DNA of 64,000 nt from Streptomyces sp. HUAS CB01 (GTDB lineage: Bacteria > Actinomycetota > Actinomycetes > Streptomycetales > Streptomycetaceae). Below are positions 54,527 through 63,428 of the stretch, in pieces. The stretch's first letter is position 1; each line of letters starts with the position of its first letter. The DNA is taken from contig NZ_CP129137.1 of the NCBI RefSeq assembly GCF_030406905.1, positions 5,662,001 to 5,726,000 of the forward strand, written 5' to 3'. The position numbers and the translations under genes were made by a program. The notes beneath the pieces are model-generated. The model made no database searches, was not told the DNA's origin, and was given only the letters and a program-made list of their open reading frames with translations.

Positions 54527-56329
54527 GTGGACCGCGCCAGACCCCTCGCCGTCGTCGTCGCGGCCGTGCTCGCGGCGGGCGGGCTCGTCGCCACGGCCGG
54601 CGGCGCCGCGGCCGCCGACGCCGAACTCGCCCGCAACGGCGGCTTCGAGTCCGGCCTGGACGGCTGGAGTTGCACGGCCGGCAGCGGCGCCGTCGTCTCC
54701 TCGCCCGTGCACGGCGGAGCCAAGGCGCTGCAGGCGACCCCGGCCGGCAGCGACAACGCCAAGTGTTCCCAGACCGTCGGCGTGCAGCCGAACTCCTCTT
54801 ACACGCTGAGCGGTTGGGTGCGCGGCAGCTATGTGTACCTGGGCGCCACAGGCACCGGCACGACCGACGTCTCCACCTGGACCCAGTCGGCCCCCGACTG
54901 GCAGAAGCTGACGACGACGTTCCGCACCGGCGCCGGCACCACGTCCGTCACGATCCACACCCACGGCTGGTACGGCACCGGTGCCTACCAGGCCGACGAC
55001 CTGTCGCTGTACGGCCCGGGCGGCACCCCGGTCCAGGTGCCCGCCGCGCCCACCGGGCTCGTCGCGGGCACACCCACGTCCTCGACAGTGCCGCTGTCCT
55101 GGTCGCCCGTGTCCGGCGCGACCGGCTACCACGTCCACCGCGGCGGCACGAGGGTCCTCTCGGTGACCGGGACCTCGGCCACCGTCACCGGCCTGGCACC
55201 CGCCACCTCCTACGCCTTCCAGGTCACCGCCGCCAACAGCGCGGGCGAGTCCCCGAAGTCCGCGACGGTCACCGCCACGACGGCGAACGGAGGCACCGGA
55301 CCCGGGCCGGGGCTGCCCGCCCACGCCCTGGTCGGCTATCTGCACGCGAGCTTCGCCAACGGCTCCGGCTACACCCGCATGGCCGACGTCCCCGACTCCT
55401 GGGACGTCATCAACCTCGCGTTCGGCGAACCCACCTCGGTGACCTCCGGCGACATCCGCTTCAACCTGTGCCCGGCGAGCGAGTGCCCCGGCGTCGAGTC
55501 CGTCGCCGACTTCAAGGCCGCCATCAAGGCCAAGCAGGCCGCCGGCAAGAAGGTCCTCATCTCCATCGGCGGCCAGAACGGCCAGGTCCAGCTCTCCACG
55601 GCGGCGGCCCGGGACACCTTCGTCTCGTCCGTCTCGAGGATCATCGACGAGTACGGCCTCGACGGCCTCGACATCGACTTCGAGGGCCACTCGCTGTCGC
55701 TCGCCACCGGCGACACCGACTTCCGCAACCCCACCTCGCCGGTCGTCGTCAACCTGATCTCGGCCCTGAAGACCCTCAAGGCCCGGTACGGCAGTGGCTT
55801 CGTGCTGACGATGGCCCCGGAGACCTTCTTCGTCCAGCTCGGCTACCAGTTCTACGGCTCCGGTCCGTTCGGCGGCCAGGACCCGCGCGCCGGTGCCTAT
55901 CTGCCCGTCATCCACGCCCTGCGCGACGATCTGACGCTGCTGCACGTCCAGCACTACAACTCGGGGCCGATCATGGGCCTCGACAACCAGTACCACACCA
56001 TGGGGAACGCGGACTTCCACATCTCCATGACCGACATGCTGCTCACGGGCTTCCCGGTCGCGGGCAACGCCGAGCGGTTCTTCCCCGCCCTCCGCCCCGA
56101 CCAGGTCGCCATCGGCCTGCCCGCCGCCACCACCGCGGGGAACGGGCACACCCCGCCCGCCGAGGTCACCAAGGCCCTGGACTGCCTGACCAGGAAGGCG
56201 AACTGCGGCTCCTACCGGACCCACGGCACCTGGCCCGCGCTGCGCGGACTGATGACCTGGTCGATCAACTGGGACCGGTTCGGCGGCTGGGAGTTCCAGC
56301 GGAACTTCGACGCCTACCCCTGGAGCTGA
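54527..56329 (+). CDS. Secreted GH18 chitinase with carbohydrate-binding and FnIII domains
   Basis: 600 residues. Signal peptide (LAVVVAAVLAAGGLVATAGG) ends near AAAADAE. Then a ~135-residue carbohydrate-binding module (ELARNGGFESGLDGWSC ... YQADDLSLYGPGG), one fibronectin III domain (about 172-260) and a GH18 barrel with the catalytic DGLDIDFEG motif (DxxDxDxE) at about 380-388. It hydrolyses chitin by substrate-assisted catalysis. GTG 54527 follows GGAGGC. Expression is likely induced by chitin via DasR. Its 3' end overlaps the convergent PAP2 gene by 65 bp. Confidence 0.94.
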   Translation: MDRARPLAVVVAAVLAAGGLVATAGGAAAADAELARNGGFESGLDGWSCTAGSGAVVSSPVHGGAKALQATPAGSDNAKCSQTVGVQPNSSYTLSGWVRGSYVYLGATGTGTTDVSTWTQSAPDWQKLTTTFRTGAGTTSVTIHTHGWYGTGAYQADDLSLYGPGGTPVQVPAAPTGLVAGTPTSSTVPLSWSPVSGATGYHVHRGGTRVLSVTGTSATVTGLAPATSYAFQVTAANSAGESPKSATVTATTANGGTGPGPGLPAHALVGYLHASFANGSGYTRMADVPDSWDVINLAFGEPTSVTSGDIRFNLCPASECPGVESVADFKAAIKAKQAAGKKVLISIGGQNGQVQLSTAAARDTFVSSVSRIIDEYGLDGLDIDFEGHSLSLATGDTDFRNPTSPVVVNLISALKTLKARYGSGFVLTMAPETFFVQLGYQFYGSGPFGGQDPRAGAYLPVIHALRDDLTLLHVQHYNSGPIMGLDNQYHTMGNADFHISMTDMLLTGFPVAGNAERFFPALRPDQVAIGLPAATTAGNGHTPPAEVTKALDCLTRKANCGSYRTHGTWPALRGLMTWSINWDRFGGWEFQRNFDAYPWS

Positions 56330-57092
56330 CCAGGACCACACCGGCGAGCAGCACCCCGCACAGGGACCAGCTGCCGAGGACGTCCAGCGGCCAGTGGTAG
56401 CCGCGCAGCACCAGACCGATGCCCGTCGCCACCGTGAGCAGCACGGCGACGGGCGTCAGCCACCGGCCGACGAGGAGGGCCGCCCCGGCGTACGCCACCA
56501 CCGCGGTCGCGGCGTGGCCCGACGGGAAGTACCCCGTCTCCGGGGTCAGCGGACCGGGCCGGTCGGTCAGCGCCTTCAGCGGCACCACGAGCGCCGGTAC
56601 GAGGGCCATGGCGACGACGACCGCCGCCGCGGGGACCCGTCTGCGCCGGTACAGCGCCAGGCCGACGGCCGAGGCCAGCACCGGCAGCGCGACCTGCATG
56701 TTGCCGAGATCGGCGAGGAACTCGGTGAGGCCCGCGGGGCCGTCGCCCACGACCGCCCGGTCGACGCGCTCGTCCAGCGCACGCAGCGGCCCGTGGGCCA
56801 CGACCTGCCAGGTGATCAGAGCGAAGAGGACGGCGCACACCGCCGCGACGGCGGCGGCGCCGCCGGGCGGCCGGAAGAAGGGAGGCCGGAGGAGGAACGC
56901 CGACCGGAAGAAGGAGGTCGGCCGCCCCGGAACAGGGGGGGTGGTTCCGGGGCGGCCGTGGGGACCGGTTTGCCGCGCGCCCCGGGGGGTTTGGGGCGGG
57001 CGGCCATCCGATCGGAGAGGTGATCCGGAGCACGAAGCTCCGGTGGTGTGCGCGAGGGCACGGCCAGGGCGGGGCTGGGGAGGCCACGCCAT
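56265..57092 (-). CDS. PAP2 superfamily phosphatase
   Basis: Five to six membrane segments with the three PAP2 motifs: KALTDRPGP (KxxxxxxRP), YFPSGHAATAVVAYAGA (PSGH) and LRGYHWPLDVLGS (RxxxxHxxxD). It likely dephosphorylates a lipid phosphate or undecaprenyl pyrophosphate on the outer face. The start is uncertain: ATG 57092 gives a ~60-residue polar Pro-rich N-terminus; ATG 57134 is longer. The last 21 codons are antisense to the chitinase 3' end. Confidence 0.8.
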   Translation of the reverse strand: MAWPPQPRPGRALAHTTGASCSGSPLRSDGRPPQTPRGARQTGPHGRPGTTPPVPGRPTSFFRSAFLLRPPFFRPPGGAAAVAAVCAVLFALITWQVVAHGPLRALDERVDRAVVGDGPAGLTEFLADLGNMQVALPVLASAVGLALYRRRRVPAAAVVVAMALVPALVVPLKALTDRPGPLTPETGYFPSGHAATAVVAYAGAALLVGRWLTPVAVLLTVATGIGLVLRGYHWPLDVLGSWSLCGVLLAGVVLVSSRGRRRSSAGTPSRRTGPS

Positions 57093-57257
57093 GGAGTCGC
57101 CCGCAGTCTCCTGCGAGCGGGGTGTTTCTCTCATCTGCGAAAACCGTACGGCAGCAGGAGGGGGACCGACAGCGGGAATGCCATCCCGCCATTGGCCCCC
57201 CACACGTTCTTCACAGAGAGCGCGCGATGACGGGCGGTAACCCCTCGCGCGTCCCGC

Positions 57258-58592
57258 TCAGACGCCCGCGAGCGCCGTCTCGATGACGTCCAGGCCCTCG
57301 TTGAGCAGGTCCTCGCCGATCACCAGCGGGGGCAGGAAACGGAGCACGTTGCCGTAGGTGCCGCAGGTGAGGACGAGGACGCCCTCGGCGTGGCAGGCCT
57401 TGGCGAGCGCGCCGGCGGCCTCCGGGTTCGGCTCCTTGGAGGCGCGGTCCTTGACCAGTTCGATGGCGATCATGGCGCCGCGGCCGCGGATGTCGCCGAT
57501 GACGTCGAACTTCTCGGCCATCGCGGACAGGCGGCCCTTCATGACCTCCTCGATGCGCTTGGCCTTGCCGTTGAGGTCCTGCTCGCGCATGGTCTCGATG
57601 GCGCCGAGCGCACCGGCGCAGGCGACCGGATTGCCGCCGTAGGTGCCGCCGAGGCCGCCCGCGTGCGCGGCGTCCATGATCTCGGCGCGGCCGGTGACGG
57701 CGGACAGCGGCAGGCCGCCGGCGATGCCCTTGGCGGTGGTGATCAGGTCCGGGACGATGCCCTCGTCCTCGCAGGCGAACCACTGGCCGGTGCGGCAGAA
57801 GCCGGACTGGATCTCGTCCGCGACGAAGACGATGCCGTTGTCCTTGGCGAACTGCGCGATCGCCGGGAGGAAGCCCTTCGCGGGCTCGATGAAGCCGCCC
57901 TCGCCGAGGACGGGCTCGATGATGACCGCGGCGACGTTGTCGGCGCCGATCTGCTTGCTGATCTGGTCGATGGCCTGGGCGGCGGCCTCGGGGCCGCAGT
58001 TGTCCGGGCCCGTGGGCCAGCGGTAGCCGTAGGCGACCGGGACGCGGTAGACCTCGGGGGCGAAGGGCCCGAAGCCGTTCTTGTACGGCATGTTCTTCGC
58101 GGTCAGCGCCATGGTGAGGTTGGTGCGGCCGTGGTAGCCGTGGTCGAAGACGACGACGGCCTGGCGCTTGGTGTACGCACGCGCGATCTTGACGGCGTTC
58201 TCGACGGCCTCGGCGCCGGAGTTGAACAGCGCCGACTTCTTGGCGTGGTCGCCCGGGGTGAGCTCGGCCAGGGCCTCGCAGACCTCGACGTAGCCCTCGT
58301 AGGGCGTGACCATGAAACAGGTGTGGGTGAAGTCCGCGAGCTGCGCGGAGGCGCGGCGTACGACGGCCTCGGCGGACGCGCCCACGGTGGTCACGGCGAT
58401 ACCGGACCCGAAGTCGATCAGACGGTTGCCGTCGACGTCCTCGATGATGCCGCCGCCGGCGCGGGCGGTGAACACCGGCAGCACGGAGCCCACACCGGCC
58501 GCGACCGCGGACAGACGGCGGGCCTGCAGTTCCTGCGACTTGGGGCCGGGGATGGCGGTGACGACGCGGCGCTCCTGCGGAATTGCGCTCAT
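57258..58592 (-). CDS. gabT: 4-aminobutyrate--2-oxoglutarate transaminase
   Basis: 444 residues of class III PLP aminotransferases. NSGAEAVENAVKIARAYTKR, FDHGYHGRTNLTMALTAKNM, FVADEIQSGFCRTGQWFA and the PLP lysine in LITTAKGIAGGLPLSAVTGR are present. Converts GABA to succinate semialdehyde, the step after the aldehyde dehydrogenases here. ATG 58592 has AGGAG nine bases upstream. No succinate semialdehyde dehydrogenase lies adjacent. Confidence 0.94.
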   Translation of the reverse strand: MSAIPQERRVVTAIPGPKSQELQARRLSAVAAGVGSVLPVFTARAGGGIIEDVDGNRLIDFGSGIAVTTVGASAEAVVRRASAQLADFTHTCFMVTPYEGYVEVCEALAELTPGDHAKKSALFNSGAEAVENAVKIARAYTKRQAVVVFDHGYHGRTNLTMALTAKNMPYKNGFGPFAPEVYRVPVAYGYRWPTGPDNCGPEAAAQAIDQISKQIGADNVAAVIIEPVLGEGGFIEPAKGFLPAIAQFAKDNGIVFVADEIQSGFCRTGQWFACEDEGIVPDLITTAKGIAGGLPLSAVTGRAEIMDAAHAGGLGGTYGGNPVACAGALGAIETMREQDLNGKAKRIEEVMKGRLSAMAEKFDVIGDIRGRGAMIAIELVKDRASKEPNPEAAGALAKACHAEGVLVLTCGTYGNVLRFLPPLVIGEDLLNEGLDVIETALAGV

Positions 58593-59228
58593 GAGGGCTC
58601 CTGGGGGTGTTTCCGGACGCACTTCTTCTTTCTTCGCAGGCTAGGTCCGGGCCAGGGGGTCCGGCATGCTCCGTTCGGTAGTGGTGGGGGCGTGTCCTTG
58701 TCCGCGACGGACATAGAGCGCCGAGGGGAGGGGCGGGACGGGCCGCTGACCGGGGCCGTCGGGGCGGAGGCGTGCCTGTGACCACCGCTCGGACAGGGCA
58801 CGCGTCGCCGCGCGGATCCCGGCTTGTCGGCGGGCCGGACGGCGAGGAGGGGCGGGCCGTCGGGGCCGTGCCGTGCACAGGAGGGCGGACACCCGGCCGG
58901 GCTGCCGGGGCTGCCGGGGCGGGAGGGCGTGCGCGTGGGACTGCCTCACGGCACGGGCGGGGGGGAGCGCGCGCACGCAGGTCGGGGCGTTCGGGCCGGC
59001 GGTCGCGCGCAGGCTGGGGCCGGCCGGCGTGCCGACGGGGACCGGAGTGCGCAGGGACGGACTCGAGGGCGGACCGCGCGACCCCGGCGGGGCGGCGGTA
59101 CCGGCTCCGCGCCGCATCCGCGCCAACCCCCGCACTCACGGTGCGGGATCGCTGAACTCCCCGGCGGCGGGCACTAGATTGACGGTGGCACAGACGCGCG
59201 GACCTGGCTGGTCAGGGGGCAGGGGTTC
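58593..59228. other. Non-coding gap between gabT and the ATPase gene
   Basis: 636 bases of very GC-rich sequence between divergent genes. Several long frames cross it on both strands but are Arg/Gly/Ala-rich with no domain or ribosome site. It must hold the promoters of gabT and of the ATPase gene; I see no clear repeat, RNA gene or operator. Confidence 0.5.
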
Positions 59229-61334
59229 ATGGAGACCGAAGGCACGTACGACGCACGCGGGGCCCGATCCGGCGGCACCGGCAGCGCGCGGCCCGTCCCG
59301 CGTCCCGCGGGCCCACCGCCGCTGCCGCCCGCCGTCCCGCCGGTCCCGTCCCAGGCCCCGGCGCCGACGGGTACCGGACGGTCCGTCGCGGACTGGCTGC
59401 GCACCCCCCGGCCCGACGCCGAGCCGGGCGTGTGGCGGCTGGGGCACCGGCCGCGCCCGGAGGAGGAGCCGGAGCTCGTCCCGGCGAGGCGGCTCTTCAC
59501 CGGCGCGCTGATCGCCCTGCTCGCCGGCTGGCTGCTCTGGTCACTGCTGTGGAACGGCTACCTCGGCCGCTACTGGCTCTGGCCGCTCCTGGTGCTCACC
59601 CCGGACTCCTGGCGCGCCGACCCTCCGCTGTGGGCCACGGCGAGCTACGTGTACTACGCCCTCGTCGGCGGCGGACTCCTCGTCCTCTTCGCCCGGATGG
59701 GCCACGTGCCCGAGATCTGGCGCCGCTACGCGCGCAAGAGGGACGTGCCCGCCCCGCCGCCCCCGCCGAAGGAGGACCCCGCCGACTGGCCCGACCTGCG
59801 CTCCGCCGGTCTGGACGACACGGCCCGCACCCTGGCGGAGGCGACCCGGAAGGGCTCGCTCGGCGACGTCGACTACGCGCGGATCCGCCGCGCCTGGCAG
59901 GGGGTGCGGACCACCCCCGAACGGCTGGCGGCCTTCACGGACGTGGTCCGCGCGGAGGGCGCGGCGGCCTGTGCGCATCCCTCCGGGGTGCGGGACCTGC
60001 CGGTACGCACCGCGGTGCACGACCTCGCCACCAACCAGGTCAGGATCGGCACCGCCGCCGACCACCCCCGTAACCCCTACGCCCGCCGCACCACGGGGGT
60101 CGCCCTCGAGCCCGCGCTGCTCGGCACCTCGCTGCTCGCCGTCGGGCCGTCGGGGGCGGGGAAGACCGTGCGGCTCGTGCGGCCGGTCGTGGAGGCCATG
60201 TGCCTGCAGGCGCTGGCGAACCGCGCCGCCGTCGTGGCGGTCACCGCGCACGGCACGGCGCTCGCTCCCGACGACGCGTTCGACCTGGTCATCGCCCCCG
60301 GACGGCCGGAGTCCACGCACGACCTCGACCTCTACGGCGGCAGCGACGACCCCGATGAGGCCGCCCGCGTCCTCGCCGAGGCGCTCGTCGGGGATCTGAC
60401 GGCCGACGGCCGGCGGGCCGCCACGGCCCTCGCGCAGCTCATCGGGCCGTACCGCGGTGTCCACGGCCACTTCCCGGCCGTTCCCGAGCTGCGCGACCTC
60501 CTCGGCGGCGCGCCCGGGGCGCTGGACGGGCTGCGCACCGCCCTGCAGACCGCGGGCGCGACCTCGCAGCTGCGCGAACTCGACGCCCGGGCACGGCAGT
60601 CGGAGCGCGCCGACGACATCGGGGTGCTGCTCGCGGAGCGGATCGCGTTCCTCGACCGGCCCGCGTTCGCCCGCTTCTTCCGCACCGAGGAGCCCGGCCG
60701 GCAGTTCTCGCTGCGTGCCGTCGAGCACCCGCTGCGGGTCCGGATCGACCTCCCCGAACGCGGCCACGCCGAGGCGTCACGGATCATCGCCCGGCTCGTC
60801 CTCGCCCAGTTCACGGAGGCCGTGCTCAGCCGCTCGGACCGCTCCCTGTTCGCCTGTCTGGTCCTGGACGACGCCACCCACACGGTCACGCCCGACTCGG
60901 TCAGGGCCGTGCAGCGGCTGCGCTCCGCGCACGCGGGGGTGGTGCTGACGCTGCGCACCCTGGAGGACGTCCCCGAGCCGTTGCGCGGGCCGCTGCTGGG
61001 CGCGGTGGGCTGCCGGATGGCGTTCGCCGGGCTCGGGCCGTGGGACGGCGGCCGGTTCGCCGAGTCCTGGGGCAAGGAGTGGGTGCAGACCAAGGACGTG
61101 ACCAATCGGCAGATCGTCTCCGACGAGCCGCTGACCAAGGCCCTGCACTTCATGCGCCGGGTCGTGACGGGCAAGGCCGCGACGGCCGAGGCGGTGACGG
61201 TCCGTGAGGTCGAGCGGGAGCGCTGGTCGGCCTCCGAGCTGGCGCACTCGGTGCCGGCCGGGCACGCCGTGCTCTCCCTGACGTCGGTGCGTGGCGAGCA
61301 CGCCCCTCCGCTCCTGGTGGATCTGCGGAACTGA
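59229..61334 (+). CDS. Membrane-anchored P-loop ATPase (conserved actinobacterial, TraG/FtsK-like fold)
   Basis: 701 residues. A Pro-rich N-terminus precedes two membrane segments (LFTGALIALLAGWLLWSLLW and SYVYYALVGGGLLVLFARMG). The ATPase has Walker A AVGPSGAGKT at about 305-314 and Walker B SLFACLVLDDATH at about 539-551. The layout resembles coupling-type ATPases (VirD4/TraG, FtsK), but no conjugation genes lie nearby and the family is chromosomal in Streptomyces. Function unknown. Confidence 0.75.
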   Translation: METEGTYDARGARSGGTGSARPVPRPAGPPPLPPAVPPVPSQAPAPTGTGRSVADWLRTPRPDAEPGVWRLGHRPRPEEEPELVPARRLFTGALIALLAGWLLWSLLWNGYLGRYWLWPLLVLTPDSWRADPPLWATASYVYYALVGGGLLVLFARMGHVPEIWRRYARKRDVPAPPPPPKEDPADWPDLRSAGLDDTARTLAEATRKGSLGDVDYARIRRAWQGVRTTPERLAAFTDVVRAEGAAACAHPSGVRDLPVRTAVHDLATNQVRIGTAADHPRNPYARRTTGVALEPALLGTSLLAVGPSGAGKTVRLVRPVVEAMCLQALANRAAVVAVTAHGTALAPDDAFDLVIAPGRPESTHDLDLYGGSDDPDEAARVLAEALVGDLTADGRRAATALAQLIGPYRGVHGHFPAVPELRDLLGGAPGALDGLRTALQTAGATSQLRELDARARQSERADDIGVLLAERIAFLDRPAFARFFRTEEPGRQFSLRAVEHPLRVRIDLPERGHAEASRIIARLVLAQFTEAVLSRSDRSLFACLVLDDATHTVTPDSVRAVQRLRSAHAGVVLTLRTLEDVPEPLRGPLLGAVGCRMAFAGLGPWDGGRFAESWGKEWVQTKDVTNRQIVSDEPLTKALHFMRRVVTGKAATAEAVTVREVERERWSASELAHSVPAGHAVLSLTSVRGEHAPPLLVDLRN

Positions 61335-61436
61335 GCCGGGCACCCGTACGCGGTGGCAGAATCGAGGTACGCCGTTCATACGGGACGGCGAAATGGCCCC
61401 AGAAGCACTCATCCTCCGTCGAAAGCCCGCGGTCCC

Positions 61437-63008
61437 ATGCCGGTCACCCTCGCGTCCCTCGTCCAGCACTCCGCGCTCAAGCTGACCGTGCGCGCGGGGG
61501 AGGACCGTCTGGGGACGCCGGTGCGCTGGGTCCACGCCAGCGAGCTGGCGGACCCCGTGCCGTACATGGAGGGCGGCGAGCTGCTGCTCGTCACCGCGAT
61601 GACGCTCGACGCCGCCGACCGGGAGTCGATGCGCCGTTATGTGCGGCGGCTCGCGGGCGCGGGGGTCGCGGGGCTGGGCTTCGCCGTCGGGGTCAATTAC
61701 GAAGACATCCCCGACGCGCTGCTGGAGGCGGCCGAGACCGAGGACTTCCCCCTCCTCGAAGTGCCCCGGCGCACACCGTTCCTGGCCATCAGCAAGGCGG
61801 TGTCCGCGGCCATCGCCGCCGACCAGTACCGGTCCGTCACGGCGGGTTTCGAGGCCCAGCGGGAGCTGACGCGCGCCGCGCTCGCCGAGGGTCCCGCGGC
61901 CCTGCTCTCCCGCCTCGCCTCGCACGTGGACGGCTGGGCCGCCCTCTACGACGCCTCCGGCGCCGTCGTCGCCGCCGCCCCCGAATGGGCCACCCGGCGC
62001 GCGGCCCGGCTCACGGGGGACGTGGAGCGGCTGCGGGAGCGCCCCGCGCCCGCCAGCGCGGTCGTCGGCGGGACGGACGACCGCGTCGAACTCCAGTCGC
62101 TGGGCACCGGCCGGCGGGTCCGCGGTGCACTCGCGGTCGGCACGGGGGCGCCGCTGGGCACCGCCGAGCGCTACGCCGTGCACTCCGCGGTGGCGCTGCT
62201 GACGCTGACGACGGAACGGTCGCGTTCGCTGCAGGCCGCCGAGCAGCGGCTCGGCGCGGCGGTGCTGAGGATGATGCTCTCCGGCCAGCCGGACCACGCC
62301 AGGACGGTCGCGGGGGACCTGTACGGAGGGCTCCTGGACGCCCCCTTCCGGCTGCTCGTCGCCGAACCGGCGGGGGAGCCGGACCCGACGGCCGAGCACC
62401 CCGTGCAGGCCTTCGCCGAAGCGCTGGAGTCCGCCGCATCCCGGGCCGGGGAGTCCGTGCTGACCGTGTGGGAGAGCGACGACCGGCTCGTGGTCCTCGC
62501 CGCGGACGGGGGAGCGGTCGCGCTCGCCTGTGAGCCGTACACCGAACGCGAGACGGAGGAGGCGGGGGTCGTCGTCGGCATGTCGGCGCCGGCCGGGCCG
62601 ATCGCGGCAGCCACGGCGTACAAGCAGGCCGAGCAGGCGCTCTCCGTCGCCCGCAGGCGGGGCCGGGCGCTCGTCGAGCACGAGGACCTCGCGGCGGGTT
62701 CCGTGCTGCCGCTGCTCGCCGACGACGCGGTGCGCGCCTTCGCGGACGGGATGCTGCGAGCCCTGCGGGAGCACGACGCGACCGGCCGCGGCGACCTCGT
62801 GGCCTCGCTGCGCGCCTGGCTCTCCCGCCACGGCCAGTGGGACGCGGCCGCGGCCGACCTGGGCGTCCACCGGCACACCCTGCGCTACCGCATGCGGCGC
62901 GTCGAGGAGATCCTCGGCCGTTCCCTGGACGACCCGGACGTGCGCATGGAGCTCTGGCTGGCCCTCAAGGCGACCGAGAGCCCGCTCCCGGCACCGGCAC
63001 CGGAGTAG
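61437..63008 (+). CDS. PucR family transcriptional regulator
   Basis: 523 residues. N-terminal PucR sensor domain (WVHASELADPVPYMEGGELL, VNYEDIPDALLEAAETEDFP), a GGDEF-like middle region and a C-terminal HTH (AAADLGVHRHTLRYRMRRVE, EILGRSLDDPDVRMELWLAL). Such regulators control purine, amino-acid or amine catabolism. The Streptomyces PucR gene next to gabT suggests it may govern GABA use; that is inference from position. Confidence 0.9.
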   Translation: MPVTLASLVQHSALKLTVRAGEDRLGTPVRWVHASELADPVPYMEGGELLLVTAMTLDAADRESMRRYVRRLAGAGVAGLGFAVGVNYEDIPDALLEAAETEDFPLLEVPRRTPFLAISKAVSAAIAADQYRSVTAGFEAQRELTRAALAEGPAALLSRLASHVDGWAALYDASGAVVAAAPEWATRRAARLTGDVERLRERPAPASAVVGGTDDRVELQSLGTGRRVRGALAVGTGAPLGTAERYAVHSAVALLTLTTERSRSLQAAEQRLGAAVLRMMLSGQPDHARTVAGDLYGGLLDAPFRLLVAEPAGEPDPTAEHPVQAFAEALESAASRAGESVLTVWESDDRLVVLAADGGAVALACEPYTERETEEAGVVVGMSAPAGPIAAATAYKQAEQALSVARRRGRALVEHEDLAAGSVLPLLADDAVRAFADGMLRALREHDATGRGDLVASLRAWLSRHGQWDAAAADLGVHRHTLRYRMRRVEEILGRSLDDPDVRMELWLALKATESPLPAPAPE

Positions 63009-63428
63009 GCCGCGGGCGCCCGGGCCGGGGCCGGGAGCGGCCTCGACGGCGCGGCCGGCCTCCGGCCACCCGTCGGCCGGCAGTCCTGGCGCCGGCCCGG
63101 AGGCCACCCACGAGCCGCAGCCGCAGGCTCTCCGAGGCCCGCCCAACCGCCGGGCGGCGGTCCCCCGCCCGGCCCCCCACCAGCGGCCGCGCGGTTCGGG
63201 GGCCGGCTTCGGAGCCGTGCTCACCGCCGCCGATGACCACCCCAGCCCGTCAGCCGTCGGAAGAAGCCGGCCTTCCGCTGCCCGAAGTCGGGCAGAAAAC
63301 GTGGTGTTCGGTCGCCGGACTGCCTAAGGTCCTGCCTCGTGATCACCGGCCGGACGGGGAGCCATCCACCCGGCCGTTTCACGAGACGGGCGAGACGAGC
63401 GACGAACGAGACGAGACGAGAAGGACCG
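63009..63428. other. Intergenic gap with short tandem GACGA repeats before eamA
   Basis: No gene is supported in 420 bases. An inverted repeat (GGCCTCCGG near 63059 and CCGGAGGCC near 63099) may terminate pucR. At about 63380-63420 a run of degenerate GACGAG/GACGA units (GAGACGAGCGACGAACGAGA, then GACGAGACGAGA) ends five bases before AAGGA, the ribosome site of the next gene. Confidence 0.5.

Noticed and set aside
58641..59155. Genes in the gabT-ATPase gap
   Set aside because: Frames on both strands are compositionally biased, lack ribosome sites and show no recognisable motif.
59229..61334. A second conjugative element based on the TraG/FtsK-like ATPase
   Set aside because: No relaxase, attachment repeats or other transfer genes nearby, and the gene is a common chromosomal one in Streptomyces.
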